DNA from: Pyxicephalus adspersus
Taxonomy: Eukaryota; Chordata; Amphibia; Anura; Pyxicephalidae
Assembly (NCBI RefSeq): GCF_032062135.1
Contig: NC_092859.1
Location: 127,083,437-127,147,436 of the forward strand
DNA: 64,000 nucleotides
Direction: 5' to 3'
Under the pieces are notes generated by a model, which was not told where the DNA came from, did no database searches, and saw only the letters and a list, made by a program, of their open reading frames with translations. The translations under genes were made by a program, and so were the position numbers. Positions 1-10,480 of the stretch are shown in pieces (the stretch's first letter is position 1; each line of letters opens with the position of its first letter).

Positions 1-465
1 ACTTTATGGTCATCATTGACCGATCCCAGCCGTTATGCATATAGTGCTCAAGCCATGGTGACCATATTTTGTGAAATTTAGTAACCAAAGCAGTCAATAT
101 CGCTCTCATCTTTTCATTCACCAAGAACCAGGATATTTTATTTTTAACTTGTTGTACATTGGGCGTTTTAGACCACCATGCTTTGGCCAAAACCATTTTG
201 GCTGAAGTGAACAGATACGTTATCAATTTAAATTGAACTTTAGTACAGAACAATGATTTCAAACACAAAAGTGTCTCTGCCATTTTTTTAAGAAATGCGC
301 GACCCATCAAAGTATAGTCTATTTGATATACCCTAGTCTAAAATGTTCCTATTTTAGGACACTCCCACCATATATGATGGAGAGAATTTTTTTTTTTTTT
401 GGATGGGTTTGATGGAATCACAAAACAGAAGTAGGGTCTGTAAAATATGTTGTAATGGAGGGAAA
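1..465 (-). mobile_element. L1-like LINE fragment, ORF2 C-terminal end
   Basis: Read on the minus strand, about 300-390 gives a peptide with HIWWECP, the His/Trp/Cys motif near the C-terminus of L1-type ORF2 proteins. In a neighbouring frame, 1-290 gives a long peptide containing AKMVLAKAWW and KISWFLVNEKMRAIL, which fits the very end of such an ORF2. Frame breaks and a 14-base A/T run near 388 show that the copy is dead. It continues past the left edge of the window, and its upstream end is lost in a MITE at about 470. The assignment rests on recognised motifs, not on a search. Confidence 0.65.
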
Positions 466-469
466 GGTA

Positions 470-602
470 TTGTTCTTTTTTTTCTTCCCCTCTCCATAGA
501 GAAGAATGGTGTTGTATGTACAGCGCATGTTCATGCATCTTGCAGTCTTTTGTTGTGAAAGATTGTTGCCATCAACAATTATTGCATGTGTGTACTCAGC
601 CT
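470..602. mobile_element. Harbinger-like MITE, one end only
   Basis: This stretch matches the right half of the element at 59869-60167. Shared blocks are the CCCCTCTCCATAGAG segment, the GTACAGC...TCAT segment and the terminal TGTGTGTAC-CAGCC. The right terminus is followed by TTA, which fits a TWA target site. The left half is missing. Confidence 0.5.
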
Positions 603-1288
603 TATGCAGAAGATTGGCATTTTTTTTTTAAATATTTTATTGTTTAACAAAACAGCCTATTACAAATTTTGAGAGTGGAGCAGGTGGTTTTTTTTTTAGC
701 CCAATATTCTGGTCTGTGGAGTTGGTGCCAGAATCAGTACATCTTTGCCAACTTCAGGTACATTATTGTTTCCAACCCTACAGCCTTGCCAATATGTTAG
801 ATGACAAACAAATGGTTAAGCTACATGTGGGTGTGGTAATCCAGCGTAAAGCTTAGTACAGATGATAGATTGTTGGTGCCTGAGACACTCATTTGTGATT
901 GTTTAGGGTAAAAATCCAGTGTTTATACTGTACCATGTAGAAGTCACTTGAAATGTTCACTAATGATCTTTTCCAGGGAATGGCTATTGAGCGTCAGTAC
1001 TAAGAATAAGTGTGAATGTTGAGAACCTTTATTAAATGTGTACATTTACTCAATCATTCAGTGACTGTTTGTGTAGTGTTAGGAATTGTAGTTATGAATT
1101 ATGTGCATCATATTCATGTAAATTTAGAAAATTGAATCTGGCCCACTATTAAAAATCTTTTTATTAACCATTTCTGCGATGTGCAGATTTATTGGAAACT
1201 TTATCTTTGTGTAATTAATTACTAATACAGATCATTTTATATTATTCTATCTAATTCATTTTTAATGTTTATTTTCTCTTGGATATAG
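603..1288. other. DNAAF4 intron sequence
   Basis: AT-rich intron upstream of the first visible DNAAF4 exon. I see no further exon or recognisable repeat. It ends in the 3' splice site GGATATAG at 1281-1288. Confidence 0.5.
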
Positions 1289-1442
1289 TAAACTGTTTGC
1301 TGCTGGTGAATATCTTGCTGCTGTGGATGCTTTAAACCTGGCAATACGATTAAATGACAAGATCCCAGGACTTTACCTTAATCGATCGGCCTGCCATCTT
1401 AAATTACGGAACCTTCATAAAACCATTGAGGATGCCTCCAAG
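1289..1442 (+). CDS. DNAAF4: DNAAF4 internal exon (TPR region)
   Basis: DNAAF4 (DYX1C1) is a cytosolic CS-domain plus TPR co-chaperone factor that helps pre-assemble axonemal dynein arms. This 154-nt exon begins with the last base of an Asn codon and ends in phase 0 (TCC AAG, then GTATAC). It encodes a helix-turn-helix TPR segment with the landmarks [37 protein letters not shown] and EDASK, close to the human protein as I remember it. The 3' splice site is ATAG and the donor AG|GTATAC. Upstream exons, including the CS domain, lie left of the window. The reading frame is open. The next exon found (4883) starts in phase 1, so it cannot follow this exon directly. Confidence 0.88.
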
Positions 1443-2799
1443 GTATACCTAGAGAAGACACTCTGTGTAATTCTTTTTGTGTATGTTTTGTACACAGCAG
1501 GGAGATTGTGTACACTAGTAAGAGCTTAAAGCATTGAATATGTAGCATAAACTGTTCATGGTCTTCCAAAAATTGAATATTTTTTCTGCTGTAATATGGA
1601 TCGCCATGCCTATATATAAAGAATGTGTCTGGTTATTTATGTTTTTGATACAATGATTCAAATGATTTCATTGCAAGTGTTTCCTTACATTTCACCTCTC
1701 ATTTCACCTCTGGCTTTAAAAGAAATCTTTAATTGTAAAAAAAAAAAAAAAGTATTTGTTCCCAAACATGAACCTTTGAATAAGAAGTACTGTTTAATTA
1801 GTATTATATCACTTCACTATATCACATTTTTTTGTACCAGCCTAACAGAAGGAAATAGTAGGTCTATGGTGTGACAGCAGTAATGATTCTGCTTCAACCC
1901 CTTATAAAACCTAAATGAAAGGAAATTCCATTTTGCTGATACTTGATTATGCTCCTAATCAAATTGTTTGTGAACCGTGTATACATGCAGCTCATTTACT
2001 GAAATCTGTACATGTTTAGAATTATCCATTGCCTAGAAGCTCTTCCCCCTCATTTGTTGTTCACATGTACTGTAGTCCTGCCAAGGGTATATATTTCTGC
2101 CTCCACTTTTAAAAAATAGTTGCCCCTTAAGGGCTTAGGAAGCCACTTGGGTCAGGAAAAGGGGGATTGGCCACATTAGTGGTCGCCAGTTCAGCTCTGC
2201 TTCTAGAATGTGACTGAAGATGGGACTGTGGACAGGAAATCAGGGAGCTGGGGGTAACAGAATTGTAGTCTGGGAATAGAAGTGCAGCTCAACCCAAAGA
2301 GATAGGAGCCCTTTGTTTAGCAGGGGGCAGAAAATCCTTAGAAATGCTCAAAGAAGGATCTTTAGTCCCCATTAGGCACCAAGGAGGATCTGTGTGAGAG
2401 AGCATTGCAGCCTACCCCTTTCCTACCCATTTTTAGACCTATGGCCACCAAAGAGAGACACTAGCCACACAAGGGAGTACCAGAAACTATTCTGCAAGAA
2501 AACTATGTGGTAGGGACAGTGTGGATTACCTCTCACCATCCCTATCCATCAGCTCTTGCAGTGTTAGACCTACACATATGTTGCTGCTAGTCTGGGTAGC
2601 TCTGCATCTGATCATGTTTACAACATTACCAATGCAAAGTAAAAGTTTCTCAAATCATGCAGGACAAGGCAATAGGTAATTATAATTCTCAGCCCCAAAC
2701 ACTGTTCATGCTTACTTTCTCTTTGCTAACCTGCTGCTCTATTTGCCTGTGGGAGCCAGTTAATTCTGTACTAAAACTAGAAATACATATAGATGTATG

Positions 2800-3003
2800 C
2801 TTGGAATGGTAGAGTGGGCGGACTGTGTCACTGCACACAACCTGCCCACTCTCCCATCGCAGGCTCAGATCCGGGGGACGTGTTCTGCAGCATTGGCTGG
2901 TGCGCCCCCCCTCTCCGGGCGGGGTCCTTCTCCACAGCCGCGGACCACCCAAAGGGCTCGAGGAACATCCCTATTCGGCCGTAGTTTGCCCATGCCTGGT
3001 GTA
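2800..3003. mobile_element. hAT-like MITE, GC-rich
   Basis: A compact GC-rich block ends in AGTTTGCCCATGCCTG, which resembles the terminal repeat of hAT elements (CAGGGGTGGGCAAACT on the other strand). I could not find a matching left terminus or an 8-bp target duplication. Both element and superfamily are tentative. Confidence 0.4.
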
Positions 3004-3725
3004 GACCCAGCCTATGAAAGAGTATGACAAAGGCTGTAGAGACAAATAAAAGGATTTATTTTTTTATCTACTCAACTTACTTTTTTTCCAGAAAGGTCAC
3101 TTTTATTTATTTTTGATGCTTGCCGTTATTTGTCATAGAATGTGCAGACACAAGAAATAGCAAGAGCACTTGACATTGAGGAAAACAAGACAGTTCAAGG
3201 CTTCCTTGAATACAGTATTTACCTCATTATTATTATTTGAGATGGGTTCATACAATGGAGTGGTTATCAGTAGACAACTCTTAAGTGCAGTGGAGAAAAT
3301 TTCAAGAAGTCATTGAAACACTAACAGTTCAGCAGCCTTTCAATACTTTTATAGGAGCTTTTCATTTGCTGTTTGTACTTGATGATAATATAAAAGAATA
3401 GGACAAGTGTTAATCACTGAAGGACAATGAGAAATAATTATAAATCGATTATCTAAAGTTTTCTTGTTAGCAATGATACATTAGTGAATGACCACTCATG
3501 GTGGAATACATCTTTTTGGATATATGTTCTGTATCACAGTCATCTGTGTGTACTTATAACAAAACCCTACTTGAGGTTTGTGCTATAGGTGGTATAACTG
3601 TTATGGGTTTAGGATAAAACAAACAGAGCTCTTAAAGCTGGAACGTTTTTTTCTGAAATTTCCTTTAATTATATGATATAGCCAGTGTCATGTAAATAGA
3701 ATATTTTCGTAACTCCAGGATTCCC

Positions 3726-3750
3726 CCCCACCACCACCACCACCACCACA
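3726..3750. repeat. (CCA)n microsatellite
   Basis: About eight CCA/CAC units follow a run of C. This is a simple repeat inside the DNAAF4 intron. Confidence 0.85.
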
Positions 3751-4493
3751 AACCTCCCATTAATTCATCTCCCAATGCTAACATGACTGCCGGCATTTTA
3801 TTTTCCAAAAAGAAAATAAACAGCCAGATCCTAATGCCTAAATGGTTTAATTACCAATGACATAATCACTCAGTTCTTTTTTTTTAAGTTGGGTGAAAGA
3901 GAAATGAGCAGTGCAGAAAGAAATTTCTCTTTCTGTGCACCCAAGAACACCATGTGTCATAATGCACTATAATGCACTGAGATATCAGAGGAGTGAGCTT
4001 TTCCCCTGATTCCTCCCCCATAGCCTTGTAACTTGATGAAGGTACAAGTGAGGAGGAGCAGGGATAGGGTGTGTGGGTTGTTTATAAACAATATTGTTAT
4101 CCTTCTGCCCAGCAGACTCTTGCCCTGACATGATGAAATCCAGTACTGAGCACTGAAACTACATGGGAGTTCAGGGGACCCATAAGGGTCAGACCAGGCC
4201 CAAGTATTTATTCCCAAGGAGAACACACAGACCTGTCCATGCTTCCAGACTGACACTTTTACAGTGAATATCTTTGCAAGGTTATGACACATCTCTGGGT
4301 GCTGTGGCTGATTCTGACTTTTTACCTTCAGATCTCCAGCCATGGGAGCACTGTAGCAAGGGTTTTTTTCTCCCAGATGCAGCTCTGTCCTTCCTTGTTC
4401 ATTGCGTTGATGTTTACGGTGTTTTATTTATTAAGGTGATTTACTGCAGTATACATCTAATTATGAGGCTTTTGTGCTCTTCCTGTGGAAGCA

Positions 4494-4625
4494 ACAGTGT
4501 TCTCTAGCCGGGCAAACCACTCACTTTTCAGTAACCATCAGGCTGTTTTGGGTGGTTACTGAAAAGTTAAGTGACAATAGAGGGGCTGCAACCCACCTAC
4601 AGTTTTATCCCACCCAGGTTAAAAT
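4494..4625. repeat. Interspersed repeat with palindromic core (MITE-like)
   Basis: The core at about 4525-4567 is an inverted repeat: TTTTCAGTAACCATC and its near complement around a short loop. The same block occurs inverted at 60968-61105, and part of it near 53110-53220. The flank GGGGCTGCAACCCACCTACAG is also shared. The superfamily is unknown to me. Confidence 0.55.
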
Positions 4626-4882
4626 AATTTCTGGAATGAACACAGAAGCACCGTATAAAGTACAGGTAAAGTCCAAGTCAATTCATAATTTGTTTGGTCA
4701 ATTTCCTAATGAGGACCAGAAAATTTAGGTTGAAACGCCATGGAGAAAATAAGTATCATATTTACTATATACTGTATTTTTGCTCATTTTTGCTCAGAAA
4801 AAGGCAACATACTAACTACATCTTGTACTGCAGTGTTAGAGTGTGTGTAAATTTTAATAAACTCTTATTTTGTATCTGACAG

Positions 4883-4992
4883 GATTACAAGACTATGAAG
4901 CTGCCCTTAAGATCGACTCTACCAACCCTACACTGAAATCTGATGCTCAGAAGATTCGAGACATTATCCAAGGCTCCATATCAGCTCATTGA
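4883..4992 (+). CDS. DNAAF4: DNAAF4 terminal coding exon
   Basis: Last coding exon of the dynein assembly factor DNAAF4. After the acceptor TGACAG it starts in phase 1: two bases complete a Gly codon, then [18 protein letters not shown], then QKIRDIIQG, ending SISAH and TGA. This matches the C-terminal TPR helix and tail of vertebrate DNAAF4 (human ends in a very similar IRNVIQG stretch, from memory). An AATAAA lies 78 nt after the stop. The 3' end faces PIERCE2, so the two genes are convergent. The frame is intact, but the exon that should supply the preceding residues was not seen. Confidence 0.87.
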
Positions 4993-5069
4993 TTATGACA
5001 TTTTCTTAATGCATACGTTTCTGTTCTAATTATTGTTTTTTTTATGCTTGTGTTTTTACGTCTTCTGGT

Positions 5070-5075
5070 AATAAA
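5070..5075 (+). terminator. DNAAF4: DNAAF4 polyadenylation signal
   Basis: AATAAA runs into a stretch of A about 80 nt after the stop codon. This is the only canonical hexamer close to the DNAAF4 stop. The downstream sequence (TCCTTCTGTTTTGTATTTTTG) is T/GT-rich, as expected for a cleavage site. Confidence 0.6.
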
Positions 5076-5093
5076 AAAAAAAAAAAACTCCTT

Positions 5094-5875
5094 CTGTTTT
5101 GTATTTTTGCCTTGTTTACTCACAAAAGGTCCGAACAGCTGAAATTCTAAAAGTGGTAATTTGCTGTCAGTGTGATTTTTTTTTTTGCCATTTGTGTTGG
5201 GTACTTTGGACTAAACAGGAAGTGAGAAAGTATCTTTCCAATGTAAGCATAAATTTTCTTTCAGACAGTTGACACAGAAAGTGCCCCAAATAGAAAATTT
5301 CCAATCTGACATTCCCTTAAACACTGCCCTTGAATTATCAAAATGGGAATGTCTGATTCCCTGTTTTATAAATGGAGCCCAAAGTGTTCTGGTGTGAATT
5401 TGACTACCCTATTCAAAGACATGACTTGCAGGGGAAATGTGAAAACCACACTTGATTTGAGAGCACCCACTTTAGGGTACCAAAAAAAGCAGTTTTTATT
5501 TACCTTATCTCAAACTATTAAACAAATTACCTTACAACAAACAAATGAGAATATTAGGATGTACCAGTGCTTACCAAACACTACCTGTGTTTACCTAACC
5601 TTTCTGCATTTAAAATGTGGAAAGACCTAAAGCGAGCGGTTCATGTGAAGAAACCCACCACTATCCAAGGACTGAAGCTGATCTGTATGGAGGAAGGGCT
5701 AAAATTCCACAGAGACATTGTGCCGGACTGATCAATAAGTACCCCAAAATAACAGTTTTTTGTTTCATTTATTTAGCCAGGTTTTCTTCTCCTTCATTTC
5801 GGACTTGTTTGAAAATCAGATGTCATGATGTTTTAAAACACATTCATATAAAAATATAGAAATACAGCTGCAGCT
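5094..5875. other. Intergenic, DNAAF4 to PIERCE2
   Basis: I see no coding exon. A block at 5343-5375 (TGTCTGATTCCCTGTTTTATA and flanks) recurs at 60686-60720, so it belongs to a dispersed repeat. Confidence 0.5.
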
Positions 5876-5879
5876 TTAA

Positions 5880-6242
5880 AGAGTGAATAGGAGTGAAAAT
5901 GTCACGAATCCCAGGAGCCTTGGGCTACTCCTGTGCATGCCTGATCTCGGGCAAGTGCAAAAGGGACTTTTCTGTCATTGAAAAAAGAAAGATGCCGATC
6001 TCACACATGCACAATGGAATTGGCACTTTTTTTACAACTACAGCAGCATACATCACCCGATCTTGTGTCTGTGCAGTGCAAGATCGGGTTGTGTAGGTAG
6101 AAGAAGAGAAAAGGAAGAAGCTGGCTACAGGTTAAAGCATGAAACCAGGATAACGCGGGACCGCATGGAAGACCGCTCCAGGGGTATTGACGGATGTGCA
6201 CAAGTAAAGGAGTCATTTTTTTATTTTCACTTTAGTTCCGCT
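5880..6242. mobile_element. TTAA-flanked MITE
   Basis: The element lies between TTAA at 5876-5879 and TTAA at 6243-6246. Its ends are imperfect inverted repeats (AAGAGTGAATAGGAGTGAAAATG against the complement of ATTTTCACTTTAGTTCCGC). There is an internal inverted pair around 6060-6095 (GATCTTGT...GTGCAAGATC). A TTAA target fits piggyBac or Kolobok; I cannot tell which. It has no coding capacity. Confidence 0.7.
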
Positions 6243-6246
6243 TTAA

Positions 6247-6896
6247 GGAAAGATGGCACAAGACTACATCCCCCCACCCTCCTTTCTATTTACCTAGTGC
6301 GGCAAGTGTATTCCTGTTTAAAAAAGAAATTGCCTCAAACATATGAGATAGCATAATTGTTCCTACATGTATAACTATGTACATACTGTATGTGACATTT
6401 ACATTGCTGGAAACAATCTTTTGTTATAGTTTCCAGTGACTGTAAAACAAATGAGCGCTGTGCACACAGCACTGTTCAGCTCAATAGAGAGGATGATCGG
6501 AAGGCACCCTATTCATGGGACCCAGTTGGTCATTTAGTGATCCGCTACGTCACAGTCATTTGTCATTGGTCAATAATTATCCAGTGTATGTACATACTCG
6601 TACTGGTACTGAATGCCTATGGACAGCTTTTATCCGCTGCATACCTGAAAATTGCAAAGAAAACTTTGTGGGACTTGGTTCCTAAAAACCACAGCCTGAA
6701 TATTCTGAATGGGTGGGCCACAGTGTACAGTTAAGGGAGAATTTATAGCATTATCCTCTCGCTGTCATGGAAATGTATGAAATATCATAAAATAAGTAAG
6801 GTTTAGCAAAATGTTTTATTATAGAAATCATACTTTGGGTATTACATTTCATATTCTTTGGTATTTGGGTTGACAATATTGAGTAACAACACATGG
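6247..6896. other. Likely PIERCE2 3' UTR and intergenic
   Basis: AT-rich sequence downstream of the minus-strand PIERCE2 stop. No coding exon or repeat was recognised. Confidence 0.45.
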
Positions 6897-7244
6897 CTAT
6901 AACGTATTGTGCAGGTTTATACAGTTGTGTACTCTGCTTCTATCGGTGGCTGTGTTTAGTGAGTGATTTCGGTACATCCCACAAGTACCAAGGTGTTCGG
7001 AGAACTTCTGAGAAACGGGGTAGTGATAACATGGAGCCATCTCGTAGGTAGGACGCAGTGCACCATATTCACTGGAGGTTGTTCTGAACAGGATGCTGCT
7101 TGGTTTGGTCTGGAATACACCGCTGGAAGTTGTTTTTGGATTTGTTGTACAGGAGAATACAGGATTACCAGGATTTGTACAAGTTGCCTTGATTTGTTCT
7201 TTATCCATTTCTAAAGTTGGCATTTGACCTTCCAAGGAAGACAT
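6897..7244 (-). CDS. PIERCE2: PIERCE2, piercer of microtubule wall 2
   Basis: Small protein of motile cilia (C15orf65 in human), a microtubule inner protein of axonemal doublets that works with PIERCE1. The frame gives 115 residues, about the length I recall for human. Landmarks are CTNPGNPVFSC at residues 22-32, SSEYG near 57-61, and the end region LNTATDRSR then NLHNTL. I chose the ATG at 7244 because it follows the splice acceptor TTTAGTCACAG by five bases (exon edge about 7249); an in-frame ATG at 7268 would lie in the intron. The whole coding sequence is thus in one exon, with a non-coding first exon probably at the promoter near 10.5 kb. In human, PIERCE2 sits between DNAAF4 and CCPG1 and diverges from CCPG1, as here. 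No defects are seen. Confidence 0.9.
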   Translation of the reverse strand: MSSLEGQMPTLEMDKEQIKATCTNPGNPVFSCTTNPKTTSSGVFQTKPSSILFRTTSSEYGALRPTYEMAPCYHYPVSQKFSEHLGTCGMYRNHSLNTATDRSRVHNCINLHNTL

Positions 7245-7249
7245 GTTTT

Positions 7250-8150
7250 CTGTGACTAAAATACACAAGTAGCTGATCAGTAATTGAATTCAATATAAAG
7301 GTTGTAGTATCTAAACTATACATTCTTCTCTTTCAATTGTAGTACTAGATATAAATATCACTGTGTATTAATGTACATTTTTAATGTAGTTCACAAAGTA
7401 CTTGGTATTCAATGTCAGTGCGTCATAACTCATATTAATGTGTGTTAATGAAAGTTGACGTGCGTCATTAAGTGTTCATGTGCAAGAAGACTCTTTGACA
7501 TGTGCTTTGATGTGTTTCTATTGATTTCAATAGGGAAAGCATTAAACAGAAATGCAAAGATACAAATCAAGCCCTAAAGCAAGAACACTGGGGCAATGCA
7601 TTTAGATTCCTGGAGTATTGCATGTACCCGTGTGGACTATAAATGTACATTGTCAGCAGGCAATATTACATTGATTTATGGGTGATAAATGTCAAAAACA
7701 ATTTAGTGCTGAAAATTATAAGGCTATGCACTTAACTTGGGGAAATAAAATAATCCCCTATACATGAGCTACAGTTTAGTAAAGATGTAGAAGAACTTTG
7801 GCATGCTGAAAAAGCAAACAGAAAATTGAGAACACGGGGGTGCAGTTTTGGCCATGACAGTAAAGAAGAGGATACAAAAGCGGTTCCGAGGTGCATCCTC
7901 CTTCCCTTTACTGATGCTAAACATGATGGTGCACTGTGTCTATACATCCACTTGTAGATCTCTATAAGAGCAAAAAAAACATTGCCGCACCATACAAAGC
8001 ATGCAATGTTCTCAACATACTAGTGGAAGTGAAGGGAGTCACTAATTCAAATACAGCTTTGACTTTTGCTGCTGCGGTTAAAAGAGAAAAAGTGGCATAA
8101 AGGAATTTCTACAATATGATTATATTCTGGCTGGGTATTCAGATATTTTA
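7250..8150. other. PIERCE2 5' intron (minus strand), first part
   Basis: AT-rich intron sequence. About 7380-7470 has several degenerate GTGCGTCATTA / GTTAATG units and is low complexity. No exon is seen on either strand. Confidence 0.45.
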
Positions 8151-8154
8151 CTAC

Positions 8155-8640
8155 TTTTATTATTTATTTAGGATTTATATAGCGCCAACATATTATGCAG
8201 AGCTGTACATTAAATAGGGGTTCCAAATGGCAGACAGATACAGACATGACACAGGCAGCTCTAGAAAAGTCTTGGAGCCGTGCGTGTGATGAGGCTATGA
8301 GTGAGGAAGTCATTAGTAGGTCATTGGAGGAGCGGAGAGAGCCGCAGAGAGAGTATTTTCTTTACCAGGTCAGAAAAGTAAGTGTGACAATAACTGTGGA
8401 GGGATTTAAAGGCAAAGCACAGGATTTGAATTAGAATTAGATTCTAAGGTGAATTGGAAGCCAATGAGGAGCAAAGAGATGCAGCAGAAGAGGAGCGGTG
8501 GGAAGAATGGATGAGTCTGGCTGCAGCATTCATAATAGATTGTAGAGGAGAGAGTCGGGTTATTGGAATACCAGAGAGGAGGAGGTTACAGTAGTTCAGA
8601 CGAGAGATGATAAGAGCATATACAAGGAGTTTTGTGGTCT
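8155..8640 (-). mobile_element. L2-like LINE fragment (RT domain and 3' tail)
   Basis: On the minus strand, about 8610-8440 encodes LNYCNLLLSGIP and LQSIMNAAARLI, characteristic of the end of the reverse transcriptase domain of L2/CR1-group LINEs. The left end, 8165-8230, is the family 3' tail (TTTATATAGCGCCAACATAT), shared with the LINE at 48590-49425 and the SINEs. Stops interrupt the frame, so the copy is inactive. Confidence 0.7.
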
Positions 8641-8644
8641 CTGG

Positions 8645-8780
8645 GGACAGGTAGATTGGAAGCTCTTCTGAGCAGGAACCTCTACTCCTGTTTCATTTTT
8701 TTGTATCTGCCTGTCAATAGCAACCCCTATTTTATGTCCATTGCTGGGTAATATGTTGGCGCTATAAAAATCATGTTTAA
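8645..8780 (+). mobile_element. L2-like LINE 3' tail, opposite orientation
   Basis: This is the family tail on the plus strand: a GGAAGCTCTTCTGAGCAGGAAC block followed by GTAATATGTTGGCGCTATAAA. It sits head to head with the minus-strand fragment at 8155-8640 and is a separate copy. Confidence 0.6.
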
Positions 8781-8861
8781 AATTAATAAACTTTGTAGCC
8801 TTGGAGTCCAACACATGACCCAGCAGCACTCTTTGTGTGGCTTGTGGTGTCCTCAGCTGTA

Positions 8862-9187
8862 TTATTATTATTATTACACAGTATTTATATAGTGCCATCA
8901 TATTACACAGCGCTGTACAAAGTCCATAGTTGTGTCACTAGCTGTCCCTCAAAGGAGCTCACAATCCAATGTCCGTGCCATAGTCATATGTCATTAATGT
9001 AGTCTAAGATCAATTTTTAGGGAGAAGCCAATTAACATCACTGCATGTTTTTGGGATGTGGGAGGAAACGCACGCAGACACAGGGAGAACCTGGAATCTC
9101 CATGCAGATAGGGGCCTGGCTGGGAATCGAACCTGGGACCTAGCGCTGCAAAGGGCAAAGTGCTAACCACTGAGCCAACGTGCTGCC
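8862..9187 (-). mobile_element. tRNA-derived SINE with L2-type tail
   Basis: Same family as 15019-15359, reversed. The tRNA-like head is at the right: GGTTAGCAC (box A side) and GGTTCGATTCC (box B) on the minus strand. The (ATT)n tail and the GCGCTGTGTAATATGATG motif are at the left. Flanking CAGCTGTA copies at 8854-8861 and 9188-9195 look like an 8-bp target duplication. Confidence 0.75.
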
Positions 9188-9634
9188 CAGCTGTACTAGC
9201 CAAACTGATTACTGGCAGAGCATCAAAAGTTTGACACCAAAGAGATAAAACAAAACAAACCACAATAGCTATTTGTAACGCTATCTCCTACCTACAGGTC
9301 ATGTGACTATACAGGGATGTCGCAGGCTGTTGTTAAGGCCCTGTTCATGGTAGAAGGATGTTACAATACAACATAACAATGAAAATACCTTAAATACTAT
9401 TCATTGGAGGTCACTTCATTATTTTTAATGTCTATAGTAATCTTCTGTTTAATACTATTTATTTTTTAGCCCCCTCAGAGTTCTGTGGTGTGATTTGTTA
9501 CAATATCACACACTTGTTACTATGCAATATTCCACAACTTGTGTTGTGTTAACCGCCAACATATCGCAACACGCACCAAAATGGATGGGAAAACTAGATT
9601 GAGGCTCAGTAATTTGTTGCTGCATATGCATTAA

Positions 9635-9952
9635 CCTCCCTGGCGGTATGATTAATGAGGATTTTTATATCTAAATGCGGTACATTTGAAAATCCTCATT
9701 ATTTTAAATTTCCCGCCCGGTCCCGCCTACCATCCCCATGGTCCTGCCTCTCATGCCCGGCCGGCATCTGCTTCCCCTGGCCTTGCGTCCCCAACGTTCA
9801 CCCACCAGGGACACAGATGGCGGACAGCCCCTGTGTAGCCTGACGATGCCCGGTCGGCATAGGCAGGGGAAGAAGATGCTAGACATCGCTTTTGGTATGG
9901 AAAATCCACTCCGAGCCACACTCGGGAATACGGCCAGGGAGGATATTGTAGC
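9635..9952 (+). mobile_element. TTAA-type element with GC-rich centre
   Basis: It starts after TTAA (9631-9634) with CCTCCCTGGCGGTA and ends with ACGGCCAGGGAGG, its inverted repeat. The right target site is now ATAT rather than TTAA. Shared features with the elements at 33363 and 34846 are GCGGTACAT near the left end, TTTCCCGCCC before a GC-rich block, and CACTCGGGA near the right end. It is non-coding. Confidence 0.65.
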
Positions 9953-10480
9953 AGCCCATTGGTTTGCATGGGATAGCAATGTGTTGTTGGTACCCATCTA
10001 AGAGTTGTGGTGCATTGCAGAGCTCATATAATGCGATGTAATTGCAGGGTGCATTGGAAATAAATGGCACCACAACGCATTGCTTGTCCATTACTGCGCA
10101 GTGTTATAACGCAGGTTACCACAACGCATGCAAATAAAGCAAGCTTTTTTCTCTATGTGTAGTAATGTGCAGTATGTGTTATTGCAATGCACAGAACCAA
10201 GTGCAGTTTGTTGTGTACTATTCAGAATAAAGTCCCCTCCAATGCCCAGTGTACCATAACACCCCTGTAACTTTTATGTCACTTTAATATAACAAATTGT
10301 GCGTTGCCTTGCATTGTGTTGCCTTTGCCCCCCCAGTCTTATTACCTTGTGCTTTGGGAGCAGACTGTACATCCACCTGTAGCCCCGACTCCGTGCTGTA
10401 TGTGGTGCTGTCTCCATAGTAACTCTGCCAACCCATTGTCACCACCCTCCAGTCCCTCCCCTTTGTTGACAACCGGAGTC
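9953..10480. other. Upstream of the PIERCE2/CCPG1 promoter
   Basis: It contains repeated short words (ACAACGCA, GCATTGC, TGCATTG) typical of degenerate local duplications. No coding exon is recognised. Minus strand AATAG|GTGAAG at 10489/10488 is a possible donor for the non-coding first exon of PIERCE2. Confidence 0.4.

Larger units (their letters stand above)
1443..4882. other. DNAAF4 intron(s); expected exon not found
   Basis: This 3.4 kb interval should hold one more DNAAF4 exon of roughly 110 nt, starting in phase 0 and ending in phase 1. In human that exon encodes the ALELL...VRRGTAFC...ELYVE part of the last TPR. I read the interval in all + frames and did not find it. It holds an A-run at about 1738, a GC-rich repeat at 2800-3000, a (CCA)n run near 3730 and a MITE-like repeat near 4494. 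About 2100-2690 is unassigned and GC-richer than its surroundings. Confidence 0.6.

Noticed and set aside
7245..7268. Upstream ATG for PIERCE2
   Set aside because: It would start inside the intron: a good acceptor (TTTAGTCACAG) lies just before the ATG at 7244.
9704..10001. Overlapping frames of 87-97 codons on both strands near 9.7-10.0 kb
   Set aside because: They lie in the GC-rich centre of a TTAA-type element and have no recognisable protein.
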